Of a stretch of DNA of 64,000 nt, positions 22,624-36,218 are shown one piece after another. Below the pieces are notes generated by a model. That model was not told the origin of the DNA. It searched no databases and saw nothing but the letters and a program-made list of their open reading frames with translations. The first letter of the stretch is position 1. The number at the start of each line of letters is the position of its first letter. The translations under genes and the position numbers were made by a program. Origin of the DNA: Clusia tigrina (taxonomy: Eukaryota > Arthropoda > Insecta > Diptera > Clusiidae). The DNA lies in assembly GCA_920105625.2 (NCBI GenBank), contig OV050030.1, positions 321,150,368 through 321,214,367 of the forward strand, given 5' to 3'.

Positions 22624-22966
22624 CACGGACCGACGGTCAAAAATGATATCGGCACCTACTAACTTCAACCACATTTCCCATATGGGTCCAGGTGATGGTA
22701 TTCAAAATCAACGCCTATTGGATCTGCCTACAACCATAGAAACAGCGGAACAAGCGAATAGTCAATCCATTCGTCAGAATGGTAAGTATATTGTTATGAT
22801 TAAAATATTGTTGATAATCATTTTGTTTGTTACTAAAGAAAACACAAAAAAAAGGTTTATGTCCGATCGAACACAGGAGCGCCTTAATCCAATTCCTCGG
22901 TCCCCTAGTCCACCGAAAAATATTTCTTCGCTAAATGATGTATTGCCGGTAAATCAAATAAATTAA
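22624..22966 (+). CDS. gek: C-terminal exons of Genghis khan/MRCK-like kinase
   Basis: Exon 22624-22781 and exon 22839-22966 are separated by a 57-bp intron with donor GGTAAGT and acceptor TACTAAAG; splicing keeps the frame. The first exon encodes a CRIB motif ([18 protein letters not shown]), which in MRCK-family kinases binds GTP-loaded Cdc42. The HMGPGDG ending followed by LLDLP distinguishes MRCK from PAK or WASP. The second exon has a Ser/Pro-rich tail (PRSPSPPKN) and a TAA stop. The kinase, coiled-coil, C1, PH and CNH parts are not in the window, so earlier exons would lie beyond position 1 or are lost. The intron is a multiple of three with no stop, so its retention would also read through. 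It could be a stranded gene fragment. Confidence 0.72.
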
Positions 22967-23058
22967 TCATTTATAGCTAATAGTCTTATTTTTAGTAGCC
23001 TCTAAAGGTCTGTTATACAATTTATATAGTAATTTGTTTGCTAAAACTAAATTTAGTG

Positions 23059-25400
<2,342 letters not shown>

Positions 25401-25613
25401 GTTTTAGCAGCTTACATTTTGGACGTGTTCCAAATGGCTCCGTCAATTAAAGTGAATTCAAAGATCAACAGTCGAGATAGAGACTCTTATTGATTTTAGT
25501 GCGTAACGGTTTGCCTCTATGGGCAAACAAAAAACAATTAGTAAATTCAAATAAAATTAAAACTGAGTGGTTCAAAACAAAAGCAACAACAATTTACATT
25601 AAATCTAACGGAG
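25401..25613. other. Unassigned join between two Jockey-like fragments
   Basis: About 200 bp with no open frame recognised. It separates a minus-strand from a plus-strand LINE copy and may include the 5' leader of the plus-strand copy. Confidence 0.4.
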
Positions 25614-27000
25614 ATGCTCTCTCATAATTCATCAACGCATGCGCAATTAATACCAATAACTCAGCAAACGGTAAGCACTGAGTACGCTCAGACTCCTAAC
25701 TTAGTTACGCCCACACCACTAAAAGAAATAAACGAGACCAAAACAGCATTTCTCTTTGCATCACAAAATAATTACGTACAGATGCCTCTCAATTAGACTC
25801 GGAAGCACTAAATATGCATAAAAATCTACAGCTCTCTTGGAGTGTACAATGAGTCTCTCCAAATTTAATCGCATCGCCTTTAATACCAAATAAGAACAAC
25901 AAAGGTTCTGATACATGTATATATATAAGCCACATCAACTAACCAATGTTGCAAATAAAATATTAGAAATACAGAAAGCAAAACCAAACGTTATTACAGA
26001 AACAGGTATTAATCGATACATAACAATAAAACGAAAAGGCAGCCCGCTTGCCAAGTCAGAAAAGAACAAATTTGTTAAACCAAATACAGATACCCTGTCT
26101 TATAACAGCAACAGTTTTGCTCTATTAAGAGATAATGTTCAGCCCGAACAAAAAAAAAATGTTGCATTCAAACCACCACTATGTTAATAGAAAATATTGC
26201 CAGCTTAATGATAAAAATAATTTTCATGTAATTCCGTTGTAAAAGGGTAAAATACAGGAAACAAAAATACAAATTTACTCAGAAAAGAACTATCGTACAG
26301 TTATTTCTTTACTCGAAGAAAGAAAAACTCGAAGGAAGAAAGAAAAACTATCAAGCAAACTTGACTGTAGTTATTAAAGCATAGAACCTGAAATATACCC
26401 TATAGAACTAAAAGGTGCTCTGCAAGAATCTGGATTCACATTGAAAACTTGTTTCTAATATTAAGAATAGAAACAAAGTTCCGCAACCACTTTTCAGAAT
26501 TGAGCTCGAACCAGGAAACATTACTCAAAAGCAAAATGAAACCCGCCCCATCTACAACCTACGATATTTAATGCATCGTAGAATAACAGTCGAGGAGCCT
26601 CACAAACGTAAAGGCCAAATACAATGCAAAAACTGCCAGTAGTATGGTCACTCAAAATCTTACTGCACTGTATTCGTTGCGTGAGGTGACTTCCATCCAT
26701 CAACCGAATGCAAACTTAACAGAAGTGAGAAATACTAAAAAAATTCAGCAATTGTGGGGGTAATCACACTGCCAATTACAGAGGCTGCCCGATATATACT
26801 CAATTAAAAACCAATATGAATCAAACTGCTAAAACAGTGCGTACCCAAAAATATAGTGCTGTACCTAACTACACAAACCATATTGGAACCAACACAGAAA
26901 ATATCTCTTCATCCACTAGCTATGCGAATGTACTAAAAACCGCCATTTCAGATAATTCGAGTAACTCTGCAACCTCAAAACTTAGAAACATTAGTATTTA
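25614..27000 (+). pseudogene. Jockey-like LINE ORF1 (Gag-like), degraded
   Basis: Broken across frames but readable from end to end. A Gln/Thr-rich N-terminus (25614-25796) is followed by a segment with NSFALLRDN (25915-26187), then a conserved middle (FHVIPL near 26222; ELKGALQESGFTLKT near 26408), then knuckles CKNCQ-YGHSKSYC (~26630, with a stop inside), GDFHPSTEC (~26690) and CGGNHTANYRGCPIY (~26755). An open Ser/Asn-rich end follows (26816-27001). Jockey-clade ORF1 proteins bind the LINE RNA. Confidence 0.75.
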
Positions 27001-27012
27001 ACTTGTCCTAGT

Positions 27013-27110
27013 GCAGGGGTTAGCAACCTTTTTAATCAGCGGGCCAATTTAAATTTTAAAATTTTTTGGCGGGCCGCACATAAATTTACAAAACCCCCAA
27101 GAAAACAAAC
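27013..27110. mobile_element. hAT-like transposon terminus (fragment)
   Basis: CAGGGGTTAGCAACCTTTTT followed by GGCGGGCCGCAC matches the form of one end of many hAT elements. No matching inverted end (CCCCTG) or 8-bp duplication was found to the right, so this is a partial copy or relic lying between ORF1 and ORF2 of the LINE. Confidence 0.45.
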
Positions 27111-27281
27111 TGGCTAAAATTTCGTAAATATATTAGTACCCACGTGTGCGATAATAAAAAAACTCAAGGGAAAAGAGGATATTGAATCGGCGAGGCAGGC
27201 TCTTGGATCAATAATGAATGCATCTGCTAATAATGCCACGCCTGAGCAAAAATCAACTAAATTCAATACGACACACACTAC
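27111..27281. other. Unassigned stretch between LINE ORF1 and RT
   Basis: An open plus-strand frame begins at 27214, but nothing recognisable appears before the RT-domain lead-in at 27282. The endonuclease that should start ORF2 is absent, so DNA has been lost here. Confidence 0.4.
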
Positions 27282-28520
27282 CGGGCACCTCAGGTCAGTC
27301 TTCCAACCCAATCCGTCTACCTGCAACAGCAATAGCATTCAGAATGTTTCAAGAACGACGCCAACAGTACCAATTAATTTTAAACCAAAAGAAGTCAAAC
27401 GCCTGTGTACAATGAGTTTCAAACCCAAAAAAAGCAACTGGATGTGACTTAATTACCAACAAAATGATAAGCGAATTGCCGCAAATAGCTTTAATGCATC
27501 TTACACATATTTTTAATGCAATACTCCGTCTGGGCTACTTTTCTACAACATGGAAAACATCCGAAATAATAATAATACCAAAACCAGGAAAATACCCTAC
27601 TATCTTCATATATCGGCCTATAAGTATCCTGCCAACCCTCTCTAAATTGCTAGAGCGCTTATTATTGAAAAAACTAACATCAAAGCTCAGTTCAATTATT
27701 CCTCATCACCAATTTGGGTTCCGTAAACATCATGGAACTATTGAGCAAGTAAACCGCATTCCTTCTGATATAAGCCGAGCATTTGAACAAAGGATGTGTA
27801 GCTCAAGTATATTTCTAGACATCGCACAGGCCATTGATAAGGTCTGGTATGAAGGACTTTTATATAAACTTAGAATGTTTTTGGACAGCAATTCGCACAG
27901 GCTTCTAGAGTCATATTTAACAAATCGGAAATTCAGAGTTAATTATAAAGAATTCCTAACACCGGACTTTGAAATTATGGCTGGAGTGCTACAAGCACAC
28001 TACCTTGGCCGTATGCTATACACTTTCTACACTTTTGATTTCTCAACTGATAAAAACCTCGTTATCTCAACTTTTGCGAATGACACAGCTATCCTGAGCA
28101 CTTCCCAAAATCCGCGAATAACTTCGCGGGATTTAGAAGAACATTTAAAGAAAATAGAAAGTTGGCTAGTCGATTGGCGCATCAAGATAAACGAGCAAAA
28201 AAGTGTACATGTGACATTTACCCTCAACTACAGGTTTTGCCCGGGAGTCTCCTTAAATGGCATTGAAATCCCGCATCAGAGGTTAAATACTTAGCAGTGC
28301 ATTTCGACCGACGGCTCACTTGGAGAATATAGAAGCGAAGAAAATCCAAATGAAACTCAGAGCAAGTTCCTTGTACTGGCTTATCAACCAAAAATCGAAG
28401 CTAAGACTGCAATATAAAGTCTTTATATACAAGGCTTGAATTAAAACAATTTGGACTTACGGTGTCCATATTTAGGGGACTACTAGTGCTTCAAATTTAC
28501 AAATTAACCAAAGGGCTCAA
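27282..28520 (+). pseudogene. Jockey-like LINE ORF2 reverse transcriptase, degraded
   Basis: The lead-in HLRSVFQPNP (27282) and KPKEVKR precede a frameshift at 27430. A 276-codon frame (27464-28294) then carries RT landmarks: YRPISILPTLSKLLERLL, HQFGFRKHH, FLDIAQAIDKVW (first catalytic Asp kept) and FANDTAIL, where the usual FADD has its first Asp changed to Asn. The thumb region continues to about 28520 with further breaks (LRLQYKVFIYKA). RT of this clade primes on nicked chromosomal DNA; this copy is dead. Confidence 0.82.
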
Positions 28521-28880
28521 ATTTAATTTTGATATGCATAATAACGTCGAAATTGTGTAAATCCGTATTATTTTTTGTTTGTTTTACATTTAAATAAAAC
28601 ATTGAGTTTTTGTCGCCTTTCAAAAGGACATTAAAACTTTGCTCTTGTTTTGGTTTGTAAGTATGAAGTTTTGTATTACTGTCTAGAAGAGCTTTTGAGA
28701 TAATTCTGTATTTACCAGTTGTCATTGGTTGAATTTATAATTCAGTTTTTTTTTTTTAATTTCAACTCATTGCTTATCTGCAATCGAACGTAGTAGCTCC
28801 AATAGCCGTTGCACATTGTTTACTCCAGAAACATAGATTGGAGTGGTTTTGGAACTTTAGGTTCTTCAATGTGCAAACTA
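28500..28880 (-). pseudogene. Jockey-like ORF1 fragment, minus strand
   Basis: The minus strand reads PIYVSGVNNVQRLLELLRS (about 28845-28785), then an open 73-codon frame (28725-28504) with YRIISKALLDSNTKLHTYKP and FNVLLKG. This is the conserved middle of a Jockey-clade ORF1. It abuts the plus-strand RT fragment tail to tail, so a second LINE copy is nested or juxtaposed. Confidence 0.68.
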
Positions 28881-29470
28881 TTACAGTCAATTTCATTTTC
28901 GGTTAAAATAGAAAATCTTTTCGAGTTTGAAGGTATATATACGTTTGAAGGTATCTACGGTGAAAATCGAGCTTCCAGATTTTGACTTGCAGTTTTTTCT
29001 CAGACTTTATTTTTTTGGAAAATTTGCAAATTTTCTTGGGCTCATATTTCGTAAAGTATTTATGTTAGTTATTATTGTCAGAAGTAAAGTTGTAGCTATT
29101 GTCTCGGGCTACAATTTCTCTGAACATATTACTTAGAAAAAGCTTCGTTTTCATGGTCGAAAAGTCGAAAATGTAGAAAATTCACCACTTTTTGTCACGT
29201 TTTTTTGGATATTTTGGCCTATAACAGCCAAACCATTGAGAATTCAACCCAAAAGTAAATTGAAAATAATGTGGATTGCCAACCATTTTCGTATAGTACG
29301 AAACGAAATAACAGATGAAACAACCAAATATGCAACTACAGGACTGATAATATAGTATATAATAATACAGAAAATGATGATAATTAATATATAATAATAC
29401 AGAAAATATATAGTAAACTGGATACGAAAAAACAGATACTACTCGCAGTACTACAAACGGACGAACCCAT
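28881..29470. other. Unassigned AT-rich stretch
   Basis: No protein family recognised on either strand. An open plus frame at 28927-29136 and a minus frame at 29182-29661 look like chance. A short duplicated block (TATAATAATACAGAAAAT) occurs at 29354 and 29389. Confidence 0.5.
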
Positions 29471-29479
29471 TCGGCAACA

Positions 29480-29690
29480 CACCTAATTTTCTTGCTAACT
29501 ACGAGAGAAAGCATATAAAAAAATGTGCTTAGAATTGGACACACACTACTTACCCACCAACACTTAATGGAAAACACCACTGCAGAAATGCGCCCAATTT
29601 GCAAAAACGGAACTATATCCACAGCCCATCTAACCAAATGTGACACAATAATAAACATCATAAGAGAAACTGAACGGCGAAAATACTTGT
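29480..29690 (+). pseudogene. I/R1-like LINE ORF2 C-terminus
   Basis: The plus strand reads FLLTTRESI, a stop, then LRIGHTLLTHQHLMENTT and a Cys/His end (PICKNG...HLTKC). This matches the segment after the RNase H domain of I- and R1-type LINEs, where RLRIGHT is followed by a CCHC-like motif. Only this tail survives and at least one stop is present. Confidence 0.62.
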
Positions 29691-30249
29691 TTTTCTAGCG
29701 TTAATTCGTTTTTGCAGAGAAACTGTTTCATATTTTGTTCCGACGAAAATACCGTTACAACTTTTGTGTGTCAGAAAACTTCTGGCTCTGATACGCATTC
29801 GTATTTTTCCTCTTTCTAATCATTATATTTTTTATATCTTTTAATTCTTATAAAAAAATTTTGTTTTTTTCGGCTCTAAAACGATTAAAATAATATTTTT
29901 CGAATTTTCTAAAATACTTCGTGGTAGCCCCGTCGGCGTACAACTGGTATGAGGAAAATAAGTATACAGAAAAAGACTGCTAAATGAATTTATATGTGCA
30001 CAACTTTCTATGTGTATTACGGTGAATCGTACTACAGATTTGCAGTGGTAGAATGACATTGTTCAAACTGATTCTGCAGCTATTTTCAGAAGTGAAAATG
30101 GTGACACCACTTTTGAAGAAAGTGAGGTGGTTTTCAAACTGTTCAAGTACTGTTGGCAACATTTCTATATTGGATTCTTCTTTAGATCCCTTATACATAC
30201 AACACATCTTGTTCAACTGCTCTCCGAAAAAAAGTTACAATGTTGCAAT
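29691..30249. other. Unassigned stretch
   Basis: About 560 bp, T-rich to 29930. Two overlapping open frames (30053-30265 plus, 29980-30216 minus) have no recognised motifs. It lies directly before the Helitron fragment and could be its older, unrecognisable part. Confidence 0.4.
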
Positions 30250-30925
30250 ACCTCATACAGTCTAGCTAATCGTGATGACTTCAGTATTTTGCATCGTTCA
30301 CAAAAATTTTTCTTCCAATGGGTTGTTGACATGAGTACGAGGTTAAATTACATACGGAATAATCAGGCCAATCTTCGTTTCGATTTATACAATAATTTGA
30401 CCAATTAATTATTACTCCAGCATTCAAATAGTTCTGATAGCGTACACACTGTTGGCAGAAAGGCTATCTTTCATTAGTGCTTTCATTTTTTAGTGGCCCA
30501 TTCACAAATAATATGCGCTGTTGCACCCACCCAATAGGCAACCGATAGGCTGCAAAATGGAGATGCTCAAAGTAATCCAAACTCTATGAAATGGTTCAAT
30601 GCCACATGACTCATGGACCATGTGGATACCTTAATCTAACATCTGTATGTATGAGTGATGGAAAATGCTCAAAAGAGTTCCCTCAGGCTTTTTCTACTTA
30701 TACACATAACAATGTGAATGGGTATCGTGTTCATAAGTGACCTGATAGTGGTATAAGTGTTGATCTGCGTGGACATTCTGTTGACAATCCCCATCCCCAA
30801 TCTCTCCCATATAATCCATATCTTGCAGCCAAATTCGATTGCCATATTAATGTTGAAATTTTCAGTACAATTAAAAGTATGAAATATACTGTGCATCTGT
30901 AGAATTTGTAAGAGTGGGTGTCGAT
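30250..30925 (+). pseudogene. Helitron Rep region fragment
   Basis: A frame ending at 30408 has FFFQWVVDMSTRLNYIRNNQ and LRFDLYNNL, resembling the Helitron-like N-terminal domain. Near 30608-30738 MTHGPCGYLNLTSVCMSDGK and CSKEFPQAF follow, then [19 protein letters not shown] near 30810-30865. The order is that of Helitron Rep-helicase proteins, which move DNA by a rolling-circle route. Stops and frame changes separate the blocks, and neither the HUH catalytic motif nor the helicase was seen. Confidence 0.72.
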
Positions 30926-30926
30926 A

Positions 30927-30928
<2 letters not shown>

Positions 30929-31003
<75 letters not shown>

Positions 31004-31014
31004 TTATATATTTA

Positions 31015-31073
<59 letters not shown>

Positions 31074-31085
31074 ACTCGTATATTT
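30929..31085. repeat. (TA)n tract
   Basis: TA repeat with a few TTTATA interruptions (31002-31022) and TGTATATATGTATACTCG at the right end. Confidence 0.97.
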
Positions 31086-31104
31086 ATAATAACAAATCAT
31101 TAAG

Positions 31105-32224
<1,120 letters not shown>

Positions 32225-32232
32225 TGAGGAGT

Positions 32233-33588
32233 TTAGTCTAAAAAATTAATGTCGTCATTAGTGGGTTCTACCTGTTCAAATTCATAGTTTTCTGTATCAT
32301 ATCCATATTGATGGCTTTGGGAGTCCTCATAATATTCTATAGGGTACCCTTCACTATCGTTGCTGTAATCTGGAGGAATAACTTCTGCTGCTTCCGTATT
32401 AAAAACTCGTTGAACCTTACTGGGTTGTTGGGTATTCTGTGAGGGTGGGCGCTTATTAGCTTGGTTATAGTTATTTTGAGGGAATCTGTTAGTGAGATTT
32501 TGCCAAATTGGCCGTCCAAAATTTTGAGTTTGTTGATTTTGAGGTCGATTTTCATAATTGACTTGTCTTGTTTGAATTGATCTGTCAACTTCCATGGGTA
32601 CTGGTGGTTTAGGTGGTAAGGGAGGTTTGGCGTTATTTTGTATTGGGAAGTTGGAATGGTTTGTGCCAAATTGGGTTTGCCTATATGGATAGAAATTATT
32701 TGACCTGGGAAATTGTCCATGTGGGTTGGTAAGCTCTGGATAAAAAGGACGTTTAATTTGGTTTGGTCGGTATTGGCCCACAGGTTTAATATTTGACTGT
32801 ACCCTTACCATGCTGTTGGCATGATTTGTCCTATAATTCATATTACTTAATTTCAGGCACATATGGAGAGCTTGCGGTAAGCTGCTTGGTTCTTTTACGC
32901 TTAAAAGACTTGGTAAATTACCATTCAATCCCCGCACGAAGGTATCCAGGGCTTTCCCCCTGTAGGCTGCCGTCATTGCTGATAACGCTTCTTCTCCTAA
33001 CTCAAGACAGTCTATTTTGTCCAATATGAGAGAAAGGTATTGGTAGACCTGTTGGTAAAATTCTTCAATAGAACTTCCACGCTGGGCAAGAGTAGTCATT
33101 TGGTACTCAAGGGTTCCGACGTCTCTTTTATCGGCGTAATGTAACATTAGGCATTTCTTAATTTTGCTCCATTCCAGTGGGGTTCTATAAGATTCTAAGG
33201 CTGCATCGGCCTCGCCGATTATTTTATGCCTTATAGTATGTAGAATTGCAAAATATTTTGGAGTTTTTTTATTTTGTCCGTGCATTAGAAGGATCCTATC
33301 TACCGATTTTCGCCATGAATTGAATTCGCCCGGTTTCCCGGAGAATTCCCTAAGGCACTTGACCACATCAGGTACCCTTTCTTATGAGTCACTGTTTATG
33401 GAAAAGTCTATTGTCAATTCCTCATCTTCTTCTGTCCTAGGATTAAGGATGGAAGAGACTGTGTCTGCGATCAGACTCACAAGTTCCTTTTTTTGATTGT
33501 TAGTGAATGAGGATGTGAGGTTAGTACTCGTAGAAGCTCCTAAGTTTAATTTTGCCAAAGTCGCAGATAGTTGCTCACTTTCTGTCAT
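32233..33588 (-). pseudogene. gag: Element A gag with nonsense codon (unit 1)
   Basis: Same 451-codon plan as unit 2, but codon 69 is TAA (33382-33384) where units 2 and 5 have a Ser codon. The rest (32233-33366 from the next Met) is open. Units 3 and 4 carry the same change. Confidence 0.9.
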
Positions 33589-34335
33589 TTTCTTAAATAT
33601 TCGTAAATACTTTTTTTTAGGTAATTTAAAATTTTAATTAATTAATATTATCTTATTAATATTTTAAAAATTTTTTTTTGTTTTATCTTATATTCAATAG
33701 GTTATTTAAATTTTAAGCATGAAATAATCTTACATTAATATTCTGCTCGCCTGGAACATGTTGAAAATTCCGTTTCGCCGGGCTTGACTGGCTGCGACCA
33801 TACGTACGCCCCCTTTCAAGAGTTTTACTAAGGAACCAATGTCAAGGCTTGATAACGATATTTGTTCTGGTTGCTCCTTATGGTGCTTGTGTTGATAAAA
33901 TGTTGGTTTTCGTTGTTGGTTTACTTTGTCTTTGCTTTTTCTTAGCTGTTTGCAGAGTGTTCTTAGTTCAATTTACAGTTACTTCTCCTTTAATCATATT
34001 TAGTTTTTAAATTAAATTAAATTAAATTATTAAAATTTTCAATTTTTCCTGGCTTTTTTTATTAAATGTTTTGCACAGTTTTCTGAATAAAATTTTATAG
34101 TTGTTTTTTTTTTTTTTTTTCTTTAAAAAAAAATTGGATTTTGGTACTCTTTTAAAACAATGGTTTCCACAATGTTTGGAGTAAAATTTGAATAAAATTT
34201 TTCTTCAACTGAATTTAATTTTCAATTTTAAAAAATTGGATATTTTTCTGATATTTCTTTTTTGATTAAATATTTTCACAGTATTATTATTAGATTTAAT
34301 TTTTTTCAAGGTTCACGTTTTTTGCTCGGGCGCCA
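33589..34335 (-). other. Element A leader (unit 1)
   Basis: About 750 bp between the primer site and gag with no long reading frame. Next to the LTR is TGGCGCCCGAGC (34324-34335), matching the 3' end of tRNA-Lys for the first ten bases. It also holds a TTAAA-type pentamer repeat near 34008-34030 and a T-run near 34106. A short AUG frame at 33759 runs 26 nt to a GTAAGA donor (intron starts 33733), discussed under the unit 2 splice donor. Other leaders are 40685-41434, 47787-48535, 54889-55637 and 61991-62738. Confidence 0.8.
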
Positions 34336-34673
34336 AATAAAAATACAAAGATTTATTTCTTTTTTTAATAGCCTTTATTACAGCACTATGTGCTTCTACC
34401 AGTTCTGATTTAGACTAAAACTTAACTAATTTGTTTCTAAATAAAGCTTTCGTTCACCTGCACATTTGCTTGTTCATCAAAATTGAGTTGCGCGTGTAGC
34501 GCAAGCAGACAGTTATCGTTGATAAATTTTGGTGGGAAAGGAATGTGCAATTAAACACCTTTAAATAATAAAATGATAAATGCAATTAAGCACCTTTAAA
34601 TAAAGTAATAAATATTTCGTTCACGGTGGAACGAAATGTGGAAAATAATGAAATAATGGATGGGGTGTTAACT
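34336..34673 (-). repeat. Element A LTR A
   Basis: 338 bp, starting AGTTAACACCCC after the polypurine tract GGAGGGAGG (34674-34682) and ending TTTTTATT before the primer site. It contains a TTCGTTC/GAACGAA hairpin near the start, two copies of a TGCAATTAARCACCTTTAAA block 35 bp apart (34546 and 34581, plus strand), and AATAAA signals near 34370 and 34345. These AGTTA ends are typical of the gypsy group. Confidence 0.92.
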
Positions 34674-34707
34674 CCTCCCTCCGAAATTCCAATCGTCCCC
34701 GATTGGT

Positions 34708-36213
34708 TTAAAAGTATGGAATGTCGTTTAGACTCTTGTGCCTTGAAACTGTTTTAATTGGCAACTGGAAAGATTTATTGTTTTGAATAATAATTTCCGC
34801 TGTATTGCGTTTATGAAATTTGAAAATCAAAATTAGGATTACTATGAAGACTATTAGCCCGAAATGAGTAAACAAGCTAGACTTAACCAGCAAGTTTAAG
34901 GAACTAATTTTCTTTATATTTTTAATATTTAGATCCTTCATCAATCTTACTGATAACACTTCTTCATATTCTGAACGAGAATTTGAGTGTTTTATGAGTG
35001 CAGGTAGTGGTCTCAAGCTGTGCATTTCGAAAGCTGTAAAACTTAAATTATTAATTTTAATAGTTTCGTTAAAAAATTTTATTAAAAATGATCCATTTAT
35101 ATTTCTTGTGTAATTTTTTATACAAATATTTCCATCAAAATTATTTAACAATATTAGCCCATTATCAAGGATTTCGAGTTTTTTAATATGGTCTGAGTTT
35201 GATACAATGCAATTATATGGTTTGTTTTCTAATAAGTTCTTTGTACAATTTTCATTTTCCAAGTTTACAATCTGATCTTGTTTGCAAATTTTTATCTTAT
35301 TTATTGATTTGCAATGCTTTTCTATGCCATAATAATTATCACTACATTTCAAAATTTTTTCAAAATTAATTTTTAAAATAGTATTATTTCTACTTAATGG
35401 TTTAATTACAAATGAATTACAAATTTCTTTCCCTGTTTTTGGAATTTTTATAATATAAATGACAATATTTTCTCTTATAGCAATTTGAATGTCGGCAAAA
35501 TTTAATGATTCTTCTAAAGAATCGAATGGCATATTTTCTTCTATAAAAATCTTATTAATTCTTTGAGCTTCCTGATTTGATATTATGAATGTGTTAATGA
35601 TATCAGCTTTTGTTAGGTGAATTGCATTATTAATGTTTCCTATTTCTTCTTTTATTATGTCTATTTTGAATTTAAATTGGAGAATTAGTGCAGTTTGAAA
35701 TTCATTACTGTTGTGGACCGTTTTAATTATTGAGTTGCTTATTTGGGTAATCTTGTTAATTCTGTCAAAAATGTTTTTGTTAATGACTATTTGCTGGTTA
35801 TTATTTTCCACTAGTTCCTCGAATTTTTTGTTTATGGCGATCAGATCATCATGGTCGGGATTTCCAGCAACCCATTTTATTGCTGAACCCAAGACATTTA
35901 TTGATCGTTTGATTTTATTTTTCGGGAGGATGTTGTTAATGGAAATAATTATGTTGTTAATTTCATCAGTTATGAATGGATGTAGGGGATGGGATGAGGG
36001 TATGTTTTTGCCAAAGTTTTCCTGTAGGTCTCTTATTGCTATGGAATATTCCGTCAAATTGATCATGTGTAGGATCCTGTATGTCCCACTCTGGATTTTT
36101 CCTGTGCCATCTTCGATGGTAACTATTTCGGACTGCGTATAGTCAAGTATTTCGACCGATCCGAAACAACAAACAAGTTTTAGGGAAAGCAGTAATCTAA
36201 AAAAAAATTGCAA
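34708..36213 (-). CDS. env: Element A Env (unit 2)
   Basis: About 500 codons in an unbroken frame; insect errantivirus fusion glycoprotein. A hydrophobic signal segment covers residues ~6-18. A basic cleavage site (KIKR) ends at residue 103, followed by the conserved GSAIKWVAGNPDHDD (109-123). Helical, Asn-rich ectodomain with many N-glycosylation sequons; membrane anchor at ~448-465 (FGLIVFIVILILIF); 35-residue cytoplasmic tail. The frame has no ATG before residue 50. Its 5' part overlaps a splice acceptor at 36196/36197, so translation most likely starts on a leader exon. Variants NNKSFQ and SVRLMKD are private to this unit. Confidence 0.9.
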   Translation of the reverse strand: MQFFFRLLLSLKLVCCFGSVEILDYTQSEIVTIEDGTGKIQSGTYRILHMINLTEYSIAIRDLQENFGKNIPSSHPLHPFITDEINNIIISINNILPKNKIKRSINVLGSAIKWVAGNPDHDDLIAINKKFEELVENNNQQIVINKNIFDRINKITQISNSIIKTVHNSNEFQTALILQFKFKIDIIKEEIGNINNAIHLTKADIINTFIISNQEAQRINKIFIEENMPFDSLEESLNFADIQIAIRENIVIYIIKIPKTGKEICNSFVIKPLSRNNTILKINFEKILKCSDNYYGIEKHCKSINKIKICKQDQIVNLENENCTKNLLENKPYNCIVSNSDHIKKLEILDNGLILLNNFDGNICIKNYTRNINGSFLIKFFNETIKINNLSFTAFEMHSLRPLPALIKHSNSRSEYEEVLSVRLMKDLNIKNIKKISSLNLLVKSSLFTHFGLIVFIVILILIFKFHKRNTAEIIIQNNKSFQLPIKTVSRHKSLNDIPYF

Positions 36214-36215
36214 TT
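36196..36215 (-). promoter_or_regulatory. Env splice acceptor (unit 2)
   Basis: On the minus strand a CTAAT branch-like site (about 36222) and a T9 tract precede AG at 36197-36198; the exon begins at 36196. The first exon base is the third base of an env codon, so the upstream exon must end in phase 2, which the leader donor does. Equivalent exon starts: 43295, 50396, 57499. Confidence 0.75.
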
Positions 36216-36218
36216 GTA

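Noticed and set aside
29841..30059. 72-codon minus-strand frame and neighbours as host genes
   Set aside because: No motif, no splice or promoter context, and composition of AT-rich noncoding DNA.
35711..36142. 143-codon plus-strand frame opposite env, repeated at 42810, 49911 and 57014
   Set aside because: Antisense shadow of the conserved env frame; it recurs only because the units are copies.
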